A DNA stretch of 64,000 bases, from the NCBI RefSeq assembly GCF_042926695.1, contig NZ_CP170642.1:1240001-1304000 (forward strand), given 5' to 3'. The position numbers were made by a program, and so were the translations under genes. Shown here one piece after another: positions 18,031 through 26,220 of the stretch; the stretch's first letter is position 1; every line of letters begins with the position of its first letter. Below the pieces are notes generated by a model. The model did no database searches, was not told the origin of the DNA, and saw only the letters and a program-made list of their open reading frames with translations. The stretch is from Lonepinella koalarum. GTDB lineage: Bacteria > Pseudomonadota > Gammaproteobacteria > Enterobacterales > Pasteurellaceae.

Positions 18031-19866
18031 TTATTGCCAAAAAGAAGTAAAGCCAACACGTTCAAGTTTATTAATCATATAGCCTAATTTTAATTCAGTG
18101 CGGCATTTTATTCTATTTTCTTTTGTTTCACGCCATAAATCAGGTCGGTTGTTTTCTTCTCCCCAAATTTCGCCCAAATGTGCGGTCAAAATTTCACTTA
18201 ATTCTGCAAGAATACTTTTTTCATCATCACTTTTACTTGCCAGTTTATCCATATCCCCTTCAATACGTGGCAAGACTTTCATCATTAAAAAATCGTCCCA
18301 TACCGCTTGCAAGGTTTCATCATTTTCAGGATTAAAACTATGCACCTCAAGCAATAATTCATTTAAAGCTCGGTAGGCTAATTTAAACGGTGTATGCCCT
18401 AAAACTTCATTAACTGCGGTTAAAAATGTAATACTTTTTTGAATATTTTCTTGGTTTTGATCTACACAATGTTGAGCGTGCGAATAAATTGGGTAAGTCA
18501 GTGCTTTATTTTGTGTGCTTTGTGTAAAATAATCACCGAAATCATTTGGATAAAACTCGCTAAAATCAAAACTTAACGCACGATCAAGCACTTTACGAGA
18601 AAATCCGTGCGTAGTTTCGTCCATATTCACTGTTCCTGCCACAATTAAATTAAACGGCAATGGAATACCATTTTGGCTAAAATAACGATAGAGTGCAGAA
18701 TCTTTTTCTAAGCCAAGATCGTTCGCTAATTTTTCAAATTGAGTAAATAGATCTTGATGTAAGATTGCATCACAAGCATAAACAAAATTATTTCCTTGTG
18801 TTTTCCATTCTCTCGTTTCTAAGATCGCCAAATAATCCGCAAAATATTGTTCAACAGGTGCTAAATTCATTTCATCTAAACAGAGCCAAAACGGACGAAT
18901 CTTTTGCAAGGTTTCTAAACTAAATTCCGCATTTAAATCGGCTTGATATTTAGCAATTTCCTGCCAAGCCTGCACCATAAATTTCAGAAATGGTGTAATG
19001 ATATATTCATCTTTGCCCGATAATCTTGAGCTATACCCCAATAAATCAGACGGCTCGTGCCAATCTGGGCGCACTGGAACAAGTAAATAATTGTTATTTT
19101 CTCCGCGACTGCTTAATTTCGCCTGTTCACGCACAAAACGTGTTTTACCCGTGCCTGAAATGCCCGCTAGGATTAGGAAGGGTTTGGGGATTCTTGTTGC
19201 TGAAATGTGAATTGTATTCATTGTTTCGTCAGGGAAAAGATCATTATTTTTAGGTGTGAAACTGATTTGATCTAATTGCAAAATATCCTGTTTCATTCGT
19301 TGATAAATCTCTAATAAGAAATAAAGATCTTGTTTAAGTTCTTCATCACTAGGTATATTTTCTGCAGGATAATATTTAGATGCAATTGTTGTATCTTCGT
19401 ACGATTTGCCTAAATCTGTTTTAGACTGTAAATCAATAGAATGAGTATTCCAAGATTTTAATTCAGGGTATTTGGAAAGTAATAAGTTTTTTCTGCGTTG
19501 GCCTTCATCAAGATAATTTTTCTTTGGTTTATAATTTTCTTTTAATGCCGTACTACCTTGAATTAAACAAAGATAAATTCCACTTGAATCCGCTTTAAAT
19601 AAATAGACCGGATAAATTCCAGATTGTGTCGTCGCCGTAATTTGCGTATTTAAAATGGATAGCCAAGGAACATCAGCCCAGTTCCCATTACCGATACTTG
19701 CATTCACTTTATAAAGCAATGAGACATCATATTCTTTAACTAACCTTTCAATTTCAGGCTTTAACTCTCTTTGAAAAACAGTATGCATTGGATTGTTTTT
19801 AAATTCTTTCTGCTTCTGTTTATTTAGATTAGTTAAAATATTTTCAAAACAATTTTTAATGCTCAT
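18031..19866 (-). CDS. McrB-type AAA+ GTPase with DUF3578 N-terminus
   Basis: 611 residues. The N-terminal 120 residues resemble the MrcB-N (DUF3578) DNA-recognition domain (SLLYKVNASIGNGNWADVPWL, then GIYPVYLFKADSSGIYLCL). The AAA+ domain has Walker A GISGTGKT near residue 238, Walker B FWLCLDEMNLAPVEQYFADYL and the McrB-type TVNMDETTHGFSRKVLDRAL element. In known systems the GTPase translocates DNA and drives the McrC nuclease on modified DNA. The ATG at 19866 has GGGAG 8 bases upstream; GTG at 19875 is an alternative. It lies 17 bases after the PIN gene, with the DUF2357 gene directly downstream. Confidence 0.87.
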   Translation of the reverse strand: MSIKNCFENILTNLNKQKQKEFKNNPMHTVFQRELKPEIERLVKEYDVSLLYKVNASIGNGNWADVPWLSILNTQITATTQSGIYPVYLFKADSSGIYLCLIQGSTALKENYKPKKNYLDEGQRRKNLLLSKYPELKSWNTHSIDLQSKTDLGKSYEDTTIASKYYPAENIPSDEELKQDLYFLLEIYQRMKQDILQLDQISFTPKNNDLFPDETMNTIHISATRIPKPFLILAGISGTGKTRFVREQAKLSSRGENNNYLLVPVRPDWHEPSDLLGYSSRLSGKDEYIITPFLKFMVQAWQEIAKYQADLNAEFSLETLQKIRPFWLCLDEMNLAPVEQYFADYLAILETREWKTQGNNFVYACDAILHQDLFTQFEKLANDLGLEKDSALYRYFSQNGIPLPFNLIVAGTVNMDETTHGFSRKVLDRALSFDFSEFYPNDFGDYFTQSTQNKALTYPIYSHAQHCVDQNQENIQKSITFLTAVNEVLGHTPFKLAYRALNELLLEVHSFNPENDETLQAVWDDFLMMKVLPRIEGDMDKLASKSDDEKSILAELSEILTAHLGEIWGEENNRPDLWRETKENRIKCRTELKLGYMINKLERVGFTSFWQ

Positions 19867-19883
19867 AACCTTCACTCCCTAAG

Positions 19884-20333
19884 TCATTTACGAGTTTTTT
19901 TCATTTCATCATACAACTCAATCAACTTCGGAATATCACCATCATTTGAATCAGTATTTAAATCAAAACATTTTGCAGTAGCAACAAACATAATATCAAA
20001 ATTATATTTATCTATTTTCTTTTCTGTGCCATCAGCTTGTTTATGGTAACGTTCAGGATAAGTCGTTCGTTCATAGCGAACAATATTGGTTGCAATATCT
20101 GTAATATTTTTATCTATATTGATTATTTCCAATAGGGAAAGTAATTGCATTGCCCTTTGGCATTTTTCACTATCTTCGGCATTATGGCTATAAAATCGTA
20201 ATGCTTCGTGTCGAATTAATGGCGTGGTAAAATAGTGGTTACCTGAATTGATAATCTCTTGTAGCCCCAATTTATAGCTATCTTGATCTTTCACCATTGT
20301 GATGATTTTATTAGTATCTAATAATACTTTCAT
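19884..20333 (-). CDS. PIN-domain ribonuclease-like protein
   Basis: 149 residues. The start MKVLLDTNKI gives the first PIN aspartate (Asp6). Further acidic residues in the expected places are Glu43 in IRHEAL, Asp113 in NFDIMFVATA, and Asp131/Asp133 in a late SNDGDIPKL. PIN proteins are usually single-strand RNases, often toxins. There is no VapB-like antitoxin beside it; instead the ATPase gene ends one base before its ATG (TAAGATG). AGGTGG 5 bases before the ATG supports this start over the GTG at 20342. It probably acts with that ATPase. Confidence 0.78.
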   Translation of the reverse strand: MKVLLDTNKIITMVKDQDSYKLGLQEIINSGNHYFTTPLIRHEALRFYSHNAEDSEKCQRAMQLLSLLEIINIDKNITDIATNIVRYERTTYPERYHKQADGTEKKIDKYNFDIMFVATAKCFDLNTDSNDGDIPKLIELYDEMKKTRK

Positions 20334-20334
20334 C

Positions 20335-21435
20335 TTAACCACCTAATGATAAAAGCAATTCATTCAATTTTTTCTTCTGGCTGTTAAAACGCTCATCAGA
20401 AATATCATCAACTCGAATTTTATTTAAATTAACATTAAATGCTTCATCTAATAAATCAATCAAGGCTTCGTTACTTGGGTTTTCAATTTCTTTATTTACA
20501 ACACAATCGCCTTTGCGTACTAATTGATAGGCTTTGCCTGTGTATAATTGTGATAAAACTAAAGATGAATGCGTAGTGATAATAAACGTTGTTTTTGGAA
20601 AAGACCTTTTCAGCATTTCTAAAATCTTTGTTTGCCAACTAATATGAAGATGGCTTTCAATCTCATCAATTAATACAATCCCTTCCGTATTCTCAATGTC
20701 ATTGCTGTTATTAAAATAGGCATAGCCTGAAATAATTTCTTGTACTATTTTAAGTAGTGATGAAAATCCGCTACTTAATTCATTTAGTTTCCGTCTTTCG
20801 CCATCAACGACGATTGAAACCGCTGTGCCCCCGTGAATAATTAGGCTACTTTTTTCCGCGCTAATTCGTTCATCAATTTTATGCAGAATATTTAGTACTG
20901 CTAAAATTTCAATTTCACGATTATCTGCATCCGCTTCATATTGATTTGATGATTGCGCGCGTTGAATAAACCATTCATCAATAGAGATGTTTTCTTCATT
21001 ATTAGAAAAGTTAGAATCTAATCTGTTTCTTTCATATTCAAAATATTGATTTTTTCTAGCCTCATATGTACCTAAAGGTCGAATATATTCTGAACGGAAT
21101 TTATCTATTTTCCCCCGCTTGTAAACTGGTATGTAAATGACAGGGGTTGAATGTAGTTTATTAAAATGGTTAATAATAACAAAATCTGAATCAGATATAT
21201 AAATCTCGCTATTATCAAATAATATTTTTTTTAAAATATCATTATTAAATCCATATTTAGACTCAAAGTTAATGTTTGTTAAAAGCAACGCTGTATATAA
21301 TGCTTCTAAACTTTTTGTTTTTCCCGCACCATTATTACCAATTAACACAAACATTTCACTATCTTTAGGGAAGGTAAAATCAATATTGTGGATCCCTTGT
21401 ATCCCCGATATTTTAATATTTTCAAATGGAAGCAT
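20335..21435 (-). CDS. AAA (SMC/OLD-like) ATPase, partner of the PIN protein
   Basis: 366 residues. Walker A GNNGAGKT is at residues 33-40. The signature LNELSSGFSSLLKIVQ, Walker B GIVLIDEIESHLH and the switch TTHSSLVLSQL follow, an order typical of AAA_21-type ATPases with ABC-like heads. There is no long coiled coil and no TOPRIM domain, so it is not a full OLD or Septu-type protein. GATYFN-type identification to a named system was not possible. AGGATGAATT precedes the ATG at 21435. It is the first gene of the four-gene block, 65 bases after valS on the same strand. Confidence 0.82.
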   Translation of the reverse strand: MLPFENIKISGIQGIHNIDFTFPKDSEMFVLIGNNGAGKTKSLEALYTALLLTNINFESKYGFNNDILKKILFDNSEIYISDSDFVIINHFNKLHSTPVIYIPVYKRGKIDKFRSEYIRPLGTYEARKNQYFEYERNRLDSNFSNNEENISIDEWFIQRAQSSNQYEADADNREIEILAVLNILHKIDERISAEKSSLIIHGGTAVSIVVDGERRKLNELSSGFSSLLKIVQEIISGYAYFNNSNDIENTEGIVLIDEIESHLHISWQTKILEMLKRSFPKTTFIITTHSSLVLSQLYTGKAYQLVRKGDCVVNKEIENPSNEALIDLLDEAFNVNLNKIRVDDISDERFNSQKKKLNELLLSLGG

Positions 21436-21462
21436 AATTCATCCTATTATTTGATTATTCTA

Positions 21463-21484
21463 GGGCGGACTCCAGCGTCCACCC
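21463..21484. repeat. intergenic hairpin after valS
   Basis: An inverted repeat GGGCGGAC (21463-21470) and GTCCACCC (21477-21484) with a 6-base loop and one wobble pair. It sits between valS and the ATPase gene and has no T-run, so read-through from valS into the defence block is possible. It resembles the small GGGCG-type hairpin at 44449-44467. Confidence 0.55.
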
Positions 21485-21500
21485 CAAATTCAACGCTATA

Positions 21501-24365
21501 TTACAACGCTTCAATCTCTTTCCGTTGCAATTCCAGCTTCTCAATCCCTTCCCGATACCCCTGCATTTTCTCACGCTCTTTCGCAATCACCTGCTCAGGC
21601 GCTTTAGCCACAAACGCTTCGTTAGAAAGTTTAGCTTCAATGCGTGCGACTTCACCATTGAGTTTTTCAATCTCTTTGGCAAGTCTTGCAAGTTCGGCTT
21701 CTTTGTTGATAAAGCCTGCCATCGGCACGAGCAATTCGGTTTTACCGACTAGTTTTGCTACCGATAATGGGGCTTTTTCACCGTCTGCTAACACTTTTAC
21801 ATCGTCCAACTTAGCTAAGGCTTTCAAAGTGCGGTCATTTTTTTGCAAGGTTTTGCAATTTTCAGCAATCACATTTCTGAGCAATAAATCCAACCCTTTA
21901 CTCGGTGCGATGTTGCTTTCGGCACGGATATTACGCACAGCGACGATGATTTCTTTTAAGAACTCAATCTCTTTTTCGGCTTGTGTATCAAGTTTAGCAT
22001 CATCTACTTTCGGGAACGGTTGCAACATAATGGTTTCACCTTTCACTGCCGCAAAGCCTTTCACTTTTTGCCAAATTTCTTCGGTGATAAATGGCATAAT
22101 TGGGTGAGCTAAGCGGAGTAATTGCTCAAGCACATTCACCAAGGTTTGGCTTGCCCCACGTTTTTGAGCGTCTGTGCCGTTAGCAAACACAGGTTTGGTG
22201 AGTTCCAAATACCAGTCGCAGAACTGATTCCAAGTGAAATCGTAAATGGCGTTGGCTGCCAAGTCAAAGCGGTATTGACTTAATGCGGTGCGGAATTCGT
22301 TTACGGTGCGGTTGAAGGTGGAAATAATCCAGCGATCCGCCACGCTTAATTCGGTTTCACCAGCGGATAAATCGAGTTTATCGTTGGTGAGAACAAAACG
22401 GCTGCCGTTCCACAATTTATTGCAGAAATTGCGGTAGCCTTCAAGGCGTTTCATATCCCAGTTGATGTCGCGTCCGTTGCTCGCCAAGGCTGCCAGTGTG
22501 AAACGCAATGCGTCCGTGCCGTGTGGGGCGATGCCGTCTGCGAACTCTTTTTTGGTCGCTTTGGCGATTTTTTCCGCCAGTTGTGGCTGCATCATATTGC
22601 CTGTACGTTTTTCAAGCAAATCTTCCAGCGAAATGCCGTCAATCATATCAATCGGGTCAAGCACGTTGCCTTTAGATTTGGACATTTTTTGCCCTTGTTC
22701 ATCACGAATCAAGCCCGTAACGTACACGGTTTTGAACGGCACTTGCGGTTTGCCATTTTCGTCTTTGATAAAGTGCATCGTGAACATAATCATTCGTGCA
22801 ACCCAGAAGAAAATGATGTCAAAGCCCGTAATCAACACGTCTGTTGGGTGATACATACGCAACTCTTTAGTTTGTTCTGGCCAGCCAAGGGTTGAGAACG
22901 TCCACAAGCCCGATGAGAACCACGTATCTAATACGTCCTCATCTTGTTTTAAGGCAAGATCCGCAGGCAAATTATGTTTCGCCCGCACTTCTTCTTCGTT
23001 GCGAGCCACATACACATTGCCCGCTTCGTCATACCACGCAGGAATACGGTGTCCCCACCAAAGTTGGCGAGAAATACACCAGTCCTGAATATCACGCATC
23101 CACGAGAAGTACAGGTTTTCATACTGTTTTGGCACAAATTGAATTTCGCCGTCTTCCACGGCTTTGGTTGCCACTTCCGCCAGCGGTTTCACACTCACAT
23201 ACCACTGATCGGTCAGCATCGGCTCAATCGGCACGCCACCACGGTCGCCATAAGGCACTTTGAGATCGTGCGGTTTGATCTCTTCTAAAAGACCGAGTGC
23301 TTCAAAATCAGCGACCACTTTTTTGCGTGCAACAAAACGCTCTAAGCCTTGATAATCCGCCGGAATAAGTGCGGTGTAATTTTCCAAAATTTTGCCGTCT
23401 GAACCGACAATTTCCGCGATCTCTCGAATATCGGCATTCAAGGTCATCACATTGACCATCGGCAAATTATGGCGTTTGCCCACTTCGTAGTCGTTGAAAT
23501 CGTGGGCGGGCGTAATCTTCACGCAACCTGTCCCGAACTCACGATCCACATAATCGTCCGCCACAATCGGAATTTCACGGTTCGCTAACGGCAAAATCAC
23601 CGACTTACCGATAAGCGATTGATAACGCTCATCTTCAGGGTGAACCGCCACCGCCGTATCGCCGAGTACGGTTTCAGGGCGAGTAGTCGCCACCACCAAA
23701 TAGTCCTTGCCTTCAGCGGTTTTCGCCCCATTTGCTAACGGATAGCGGAAATGCCACAGCGAACCTTTGCTCTCTTTGTTTTCCACTTCCAAATCAGAAA
23801 TGGCGGTGTGTAATTTCGGATCCCAGTTTACAAGGCGTTTGCCACGATAAATCAAGCCTTCTTCGTGTAGCCGAACAAAGACTTCTTTCACCGCATTAGA
23901 AAGACCATCGTCCATGGTAAAACGCTCACGATCCCAGTCGCTCGAGTTGCCTAAACGGCGCATTTGCTGGCTAATTGTACCGCCTGAATAGGCTTTCCAG
24001 TCCCAAATTTTGTTGATAAAGGCTTCACGCCCGTAATCGTGGCGAGTTTTGCCCTCTTCCGCCGCAATCTTGCGTTCCACCACCATTTGAGTCGCAATGC
24101 CTGCGTGGTCAGTCCCTGTCTGCCACAGCGTATTATTGCCTTCCATACGGTTAAAACGGATCAGCGTATCCATTAAGGTTTGCTGGAAAGCGTGCCCCAT
24201 ATGGAGTGAACCCGTTACATTCGGTGGTGGAATAGCGATACAGTAGCCTTTTTGGCTCTCATCTTCGCTTGGTTTAAAATACCCTTGCTCTTCCCAGTGG
24301 CGATACAAGGCTTGTTCTACCGCAGACGGCTCAAAGCGGTCTGCCATTTGAAGGTTTTGTGTCAT
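21501..24365 (-). CDS. valS: ValS, valyl-tRNA synthetase
   Basis: A 954-residue class I synthetase that charges tRNA-Val and edits misactivated threonine. The HIGH motif is HMGH (residues 55-58) in PPPNVTGSLHMGHAFQQTLMD, and the KMSKS motif is KMSKSKGNVLDP. The CP1 editing domain includes VVATTRPETVLGDTAVAVHP. The C-terminal 60-70 residues form the usual coiled-coil arm. The first ATG follows AAAGAGAA and was kept; a second in-frame ATG is 6 codons in. It lies between two restriction modules, with holC upstream beyond the Mrr insertion. Confidence 0.97.
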   Translation of the reverse strand: MTQNLQMADRFEPSAVEQALYRHWEEQGYFKPSEDESQKGYCIAIPPPNVTGSLHMGHAFQQTLMDTLIRFNRMEGNNTLWQTGTDHAGIATQMVVERKIAAEEGKTRHDYGREAFINKIWDWKAYSGGTISQQMRRLGNSSDWDRERFTMDDGLSNAVKEVFVRLHEEGLIYRGKRLVNWDPKLHTAISDLEVENKESKGSLWHFRYPLANGAKTAEGKDYLVVATTRPETVLGDTAVAVHPEDERYQSLIGKSVILPLANREIPIVADDYVDREFGTGCVKITPAHDFNDYEVGKRHNLPMVNVMTLNADIREIAEIVGSDGKILENYTALIPADYQGLERFVARKKVVADFEALGLLEEIKPHDLKVPYGDRGGVPIEPMLTDQWYVSVKPLAEVATKAVEDGEIQFVPKQYENLYFSWMRDIQDWCISRQLWWGHRIPAWYDEAGNVYVARNEEEVRAKHNLPADLALKQDEDVLDTWFSSGLWTFSTLGWPEQTKELRMYHPTDVLITGFDIIFFWVARMIMFTMHFIKDENGKPQVPFKTVYVTGLIRDEQGQKMSKSKGNVLDPIDMIDGISLEDLLEKRTGNMMQPQLAEKIAKATKKEFADGIAPHGTDALRFTLAALASNGRDINWDMKRLEGYRNFCNKLWNGSRFVLTNDKLDLSAGETELSVADRWIISTFNRTVNEFRTALSQYRFDLAANAIYDFTWNQFCDWYLELTKPVFANGTDAQKRGASQTLVNVLEQLLRLAHPIMPFITEEIWQKVKGFAAVKGETIMLQPFPKVDDAKLDTQAEKEIEFLKEIIVAVRNIRAESNIAPSKGLDLLLRNVIAENCKTLQKNDRTLKALAKLDDVKVLADGEKAPLSVAKLVGKTELLVPMAGFINKEAELARLAKEIEKLNGEVARIEAKLSNEAFVAKAPEQVIAKEREKMQGYREGIEKLELQRKEIEAL

Positions 24366-24394
24366 TTGGTTTTCTCTTTAATTAAATTCTTCTA

Positions 24395-25324
24395 TTACTC
24401 ATTATTTTGAAATTCATTCCAAAAATCATTATCTATTTTCTTGATACTAAAACTTTTTTCTGTTTGAACACCTAACTCATATTCATAAATATATTTTGCC
24501 AGTTGCTTTCCATCAATTAATATAATTCTAGATTTTTGAATTTTCTGTGCGAATTCTTTGGCATCATTTGAAAATTGAGCGGTCGTAATAAAAACACCTT
24601 TAGTTGCATTTCCTTCAATACCGGATAATGCCCCGATAAAACTTTGAATATCTTGTCGGCTAATTGTTTTATCTCTTTGATAACGTTTTGCTTGAACGTA
24701 TATTTGCTCAAAACCTAGTACATCACCTTTAATTCGAGCATCAATGCCACCGTCACGACTAATTTGAGTTACTTCACCATCACCATACCCCATTTTTTGA
24801 AGTAATTGAGTAACGATATGTTCAAATGCAATAGGCGATTTAGACAAGACAACATCTAAAATATCATCATAAATTTGATTTCGTAATATTTTATACGAAT
24901 TTTCCAACTGTTCTAATGGAGCAATTTGCGCCATTTCCAATGAAATCTCAATAGGATGTTCTGGCTTATCTAATTCTTCTACATTTTTAATTTTTTTCTT
25001 ATAATTATCACTAATATATTTGGCTATCTCATCATTTGATTTATTTAAAAACGATATTCCCTTTTTGCTAACAATATAAGCTCTCTTATTATTTGTTTTT
25101 ATAAAATCAATTAGTCCTGATTTGCTTAAATCATTTAATTTCCATAGAACAGTATTTTCAAAAATTTTTGCATTACTTACTTCATAGCGTTGAGATAGGA
25201 AATTCTCATCTAGTTTAAAATATAATGCAAGTTCATTTACTATGTCGTTAAGAAATAGATGAGTATTTCTATTTAGTACATTTAGAATAGGATTAAGTAA
25301 CTCTTTTGTTTTTTGGTAACTCAT
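24395..25324 (-). CDS. mrr: Mrr-type type IV restriction endonuclease
   Basis: 309 residues. The N-terminal 95 residues look like a winged-helix DNA-binding domain (KLNDLSKSGLIDFIKTNNKRAYIVSKKG is split over its wing). The C-terminal Mrr catalytic domain begins FEHIVTQLLQKMGYGDG. Its nuclease residues are in RDGGIDARIKG (Asp) and YVQAKRY (Gln-x-Lys), followed by the GALSGIEGNATKGVFITTAQF helix-strand. Mrr enzymes cleave methylated DNA. It ends 29 bases before valS and is AT-rich, without a perfect uptake signal. Confidence 0.88.
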   Translation of the reverse strand: MSYQKTKELLNPILNVLNRNTHLFLNDIVNELALYFKLDENFLSQRYEVSNAKIFENTVLWKLNDLSKSGLIDFIKTNNKRAYIVSKKGISFLNKSNDEIAKYISDNYKKKIKNVEELDKPEHPIEISLEMAQIAPLEQLENSYKILRNQIYDDILDVVLSKSPIAFEHIVTQLLQKMGYGDGEVTQISRDGGIDARIKGDVLGFEQIYVQAKRYQRDKTISRQDIQSFIGALSGIEGNATKGVFITTAQFSNDAKEFAQKIQKSRIILIDGKQLAKYIYEYELGVQTEKSFSIKKIDNDFWNEFQNNE

Positions 25325-25359
25325 ATTAAATTCCTAGCTTATTGATTTCAAAATTTTTT

Positions 25360-25485
25360 CTAGATTATTTTAACTCTTTTAACGTTAACAATAACAATCT
25401 GCACAGGATCTTGATTAAATCCACGCAAAGTAGATTTGCCAGCACCATTCGTGCCACAGTAAAAAATTGCTAGATTATTTTGCAT
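25360..25485 (-). pseudogene. truncated zeta-toxin-like P-loop gene
   Basis: A 41-codon reading frame starting with an ATG inside the end of the 55-residue ORF. It encodes a hydrophobic strand and P-loop, LAIFYCGTNGAGKSTLRGFN, then QDPVQIVI, and after that departs into VNVKRVKII and a stop. Full zeta-toxin-family kinases (UDP-GlcNAc kinases) start the same way and continue with an Asp-rich segment for some 180 more residues. Only the first 30 or so residues remain, so it should be inactive. It lies between holC and the Mrr gene. Confidence 0.65.
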
Positions 25486-25642
25486 ATTCAATCACAACTT
25501 CTTTACCGTCAGGATAATGTCGCACAATCTCACCCTTTTCATTTTCAAAAGTCAGGATTTCGTGCTTTTTCTTCTCGTCCTTCCACGCTTTCCATAAAAT
25601 CAGCATCTCGTTGTGTTTTTTGAGTAGTTCTTCTTTGTTCAT
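25475..25642 (-). CDS. small charged protein, 55 residues, unknown
   Basis: Begins MNKEELLKKHNEMLILWKAW and ends GKEVVIEYAK, rich in Lys and Glu. The first half is a likely amphipathic helix; the second has two short strands around ENEKGEIVRHYPDGKE. The ATG is one base after the holC stop (TAAAATG), preceded by GGTGGAG, so it is translationally coupled to holC. I cannot assign a function. The coupling and composition argue that it is a real gene. Confidence 0.6.
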   Translation of the reverse strand: MNKEELLKKHNEMLILWKAWKDEKKKHEILTFENEKGEIVRHYPDGKEVVIEYAK

Positions 25643-25643
25643 T

Positions 25644-26084
25644 TTACTCCACCATCTCCATCTGCCACCCCATTTGTCGATATTGTTTATACCGTTCTCG
25701 GGCAATGACTTTCTGTTGTTCGTCCACAGGCACAAAATCAATCACTTGATTAAACGCAGACACATAATCAGGAATAGTTTGTTGTAAATTAATCAATACA
25801 TCTCGCCGTTGGGCGTTGCGTTTGCCACGCCATGAAATTTCGATCGGGGTAGCGAAATTGGTCACTTCGCCTGATAAATTGTGCGGTACAAATTGTTCGG
25901 GATCTCTTGCCCATAGTGCTTCGTCTAAATCTAAGGCTTGTTGTTCGGTTTCGCACGCAATCAACACTTTCAAGCCCGCACGCCATAATTGAGCGGATAA
26001 ATCGCACGCCAATAATTCCGCTCCCGACAAGTCCTGTTGGGAAAGGCTGGATTTGATTAAATAAAATTTGGCGATTTTCGGCAT
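25644..26084 (-). CDS. holC: HolC, DNA polymerase III chi subunit
   Basis: 146 residues (E. coli 147). Chi binds psi and SSB and links the clamp loader to single-stranded DNA. The protein begins AKFYLIKSSLSQQDLSGAELLACDLSAQLWRAG, with FVPHNLSGE and the C-terminal KVIARERYKQYRQMGWQ typical of the family. In E. coli holC lies directly before valS; here Mrr and remnants separate them. Confidence 0.92.
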   Translation of the reverse strand: MPKIAKFYLIKSSLSQQDLSGAELLACDLSAQLWRAGLKVLIACETEQQALDLDEALWARDPEQFVPHNLSGEVTNFATPIEISWRGKRNAQRRDVLINLQQTIPDYVSAFNQVIDFVPVDEQQKVIARERYKQYRQMGWQMEMVE

Positions 26085-26220
26085 TTTCAGGTTAATTTTG
26101 TCGTTGAATTAAGCGGTTAATTCTAACGAAAAAATACTTATAAATAAAGGTTTTTGCTTGTGCTAGAAAGAAAATCACAATAGACTATCGCACATTTAAA
26201 ATTAAGACTGATGTTAATTT

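Noticed and set aside
19884..20333. PIN protein as a VapC toxin of a VapBC pair
   Set aside because: No small VapB-like antitoxin gene is next to it; the upstream partner is a 366-residue ATPase.
20335..21435. ATPase as an OLD-family nuclease or Septu PtuA
   Set aside because: There is no TOPRIM domain at the C-terminus and no HNH partner; the adjacent nuclease is PIN-like.
15698..21435. Integrative element or prophage carrying the defence genes
   Set aside because: No integrase, tRNA-end duplication or phage gene is visible at either end of the block.
22462..22851. Several 100-130-codon plus-strand frames inside valS
   Set aside because: They are shadows of the well-conserved valS on the opposite strand, with arbitrary composition.
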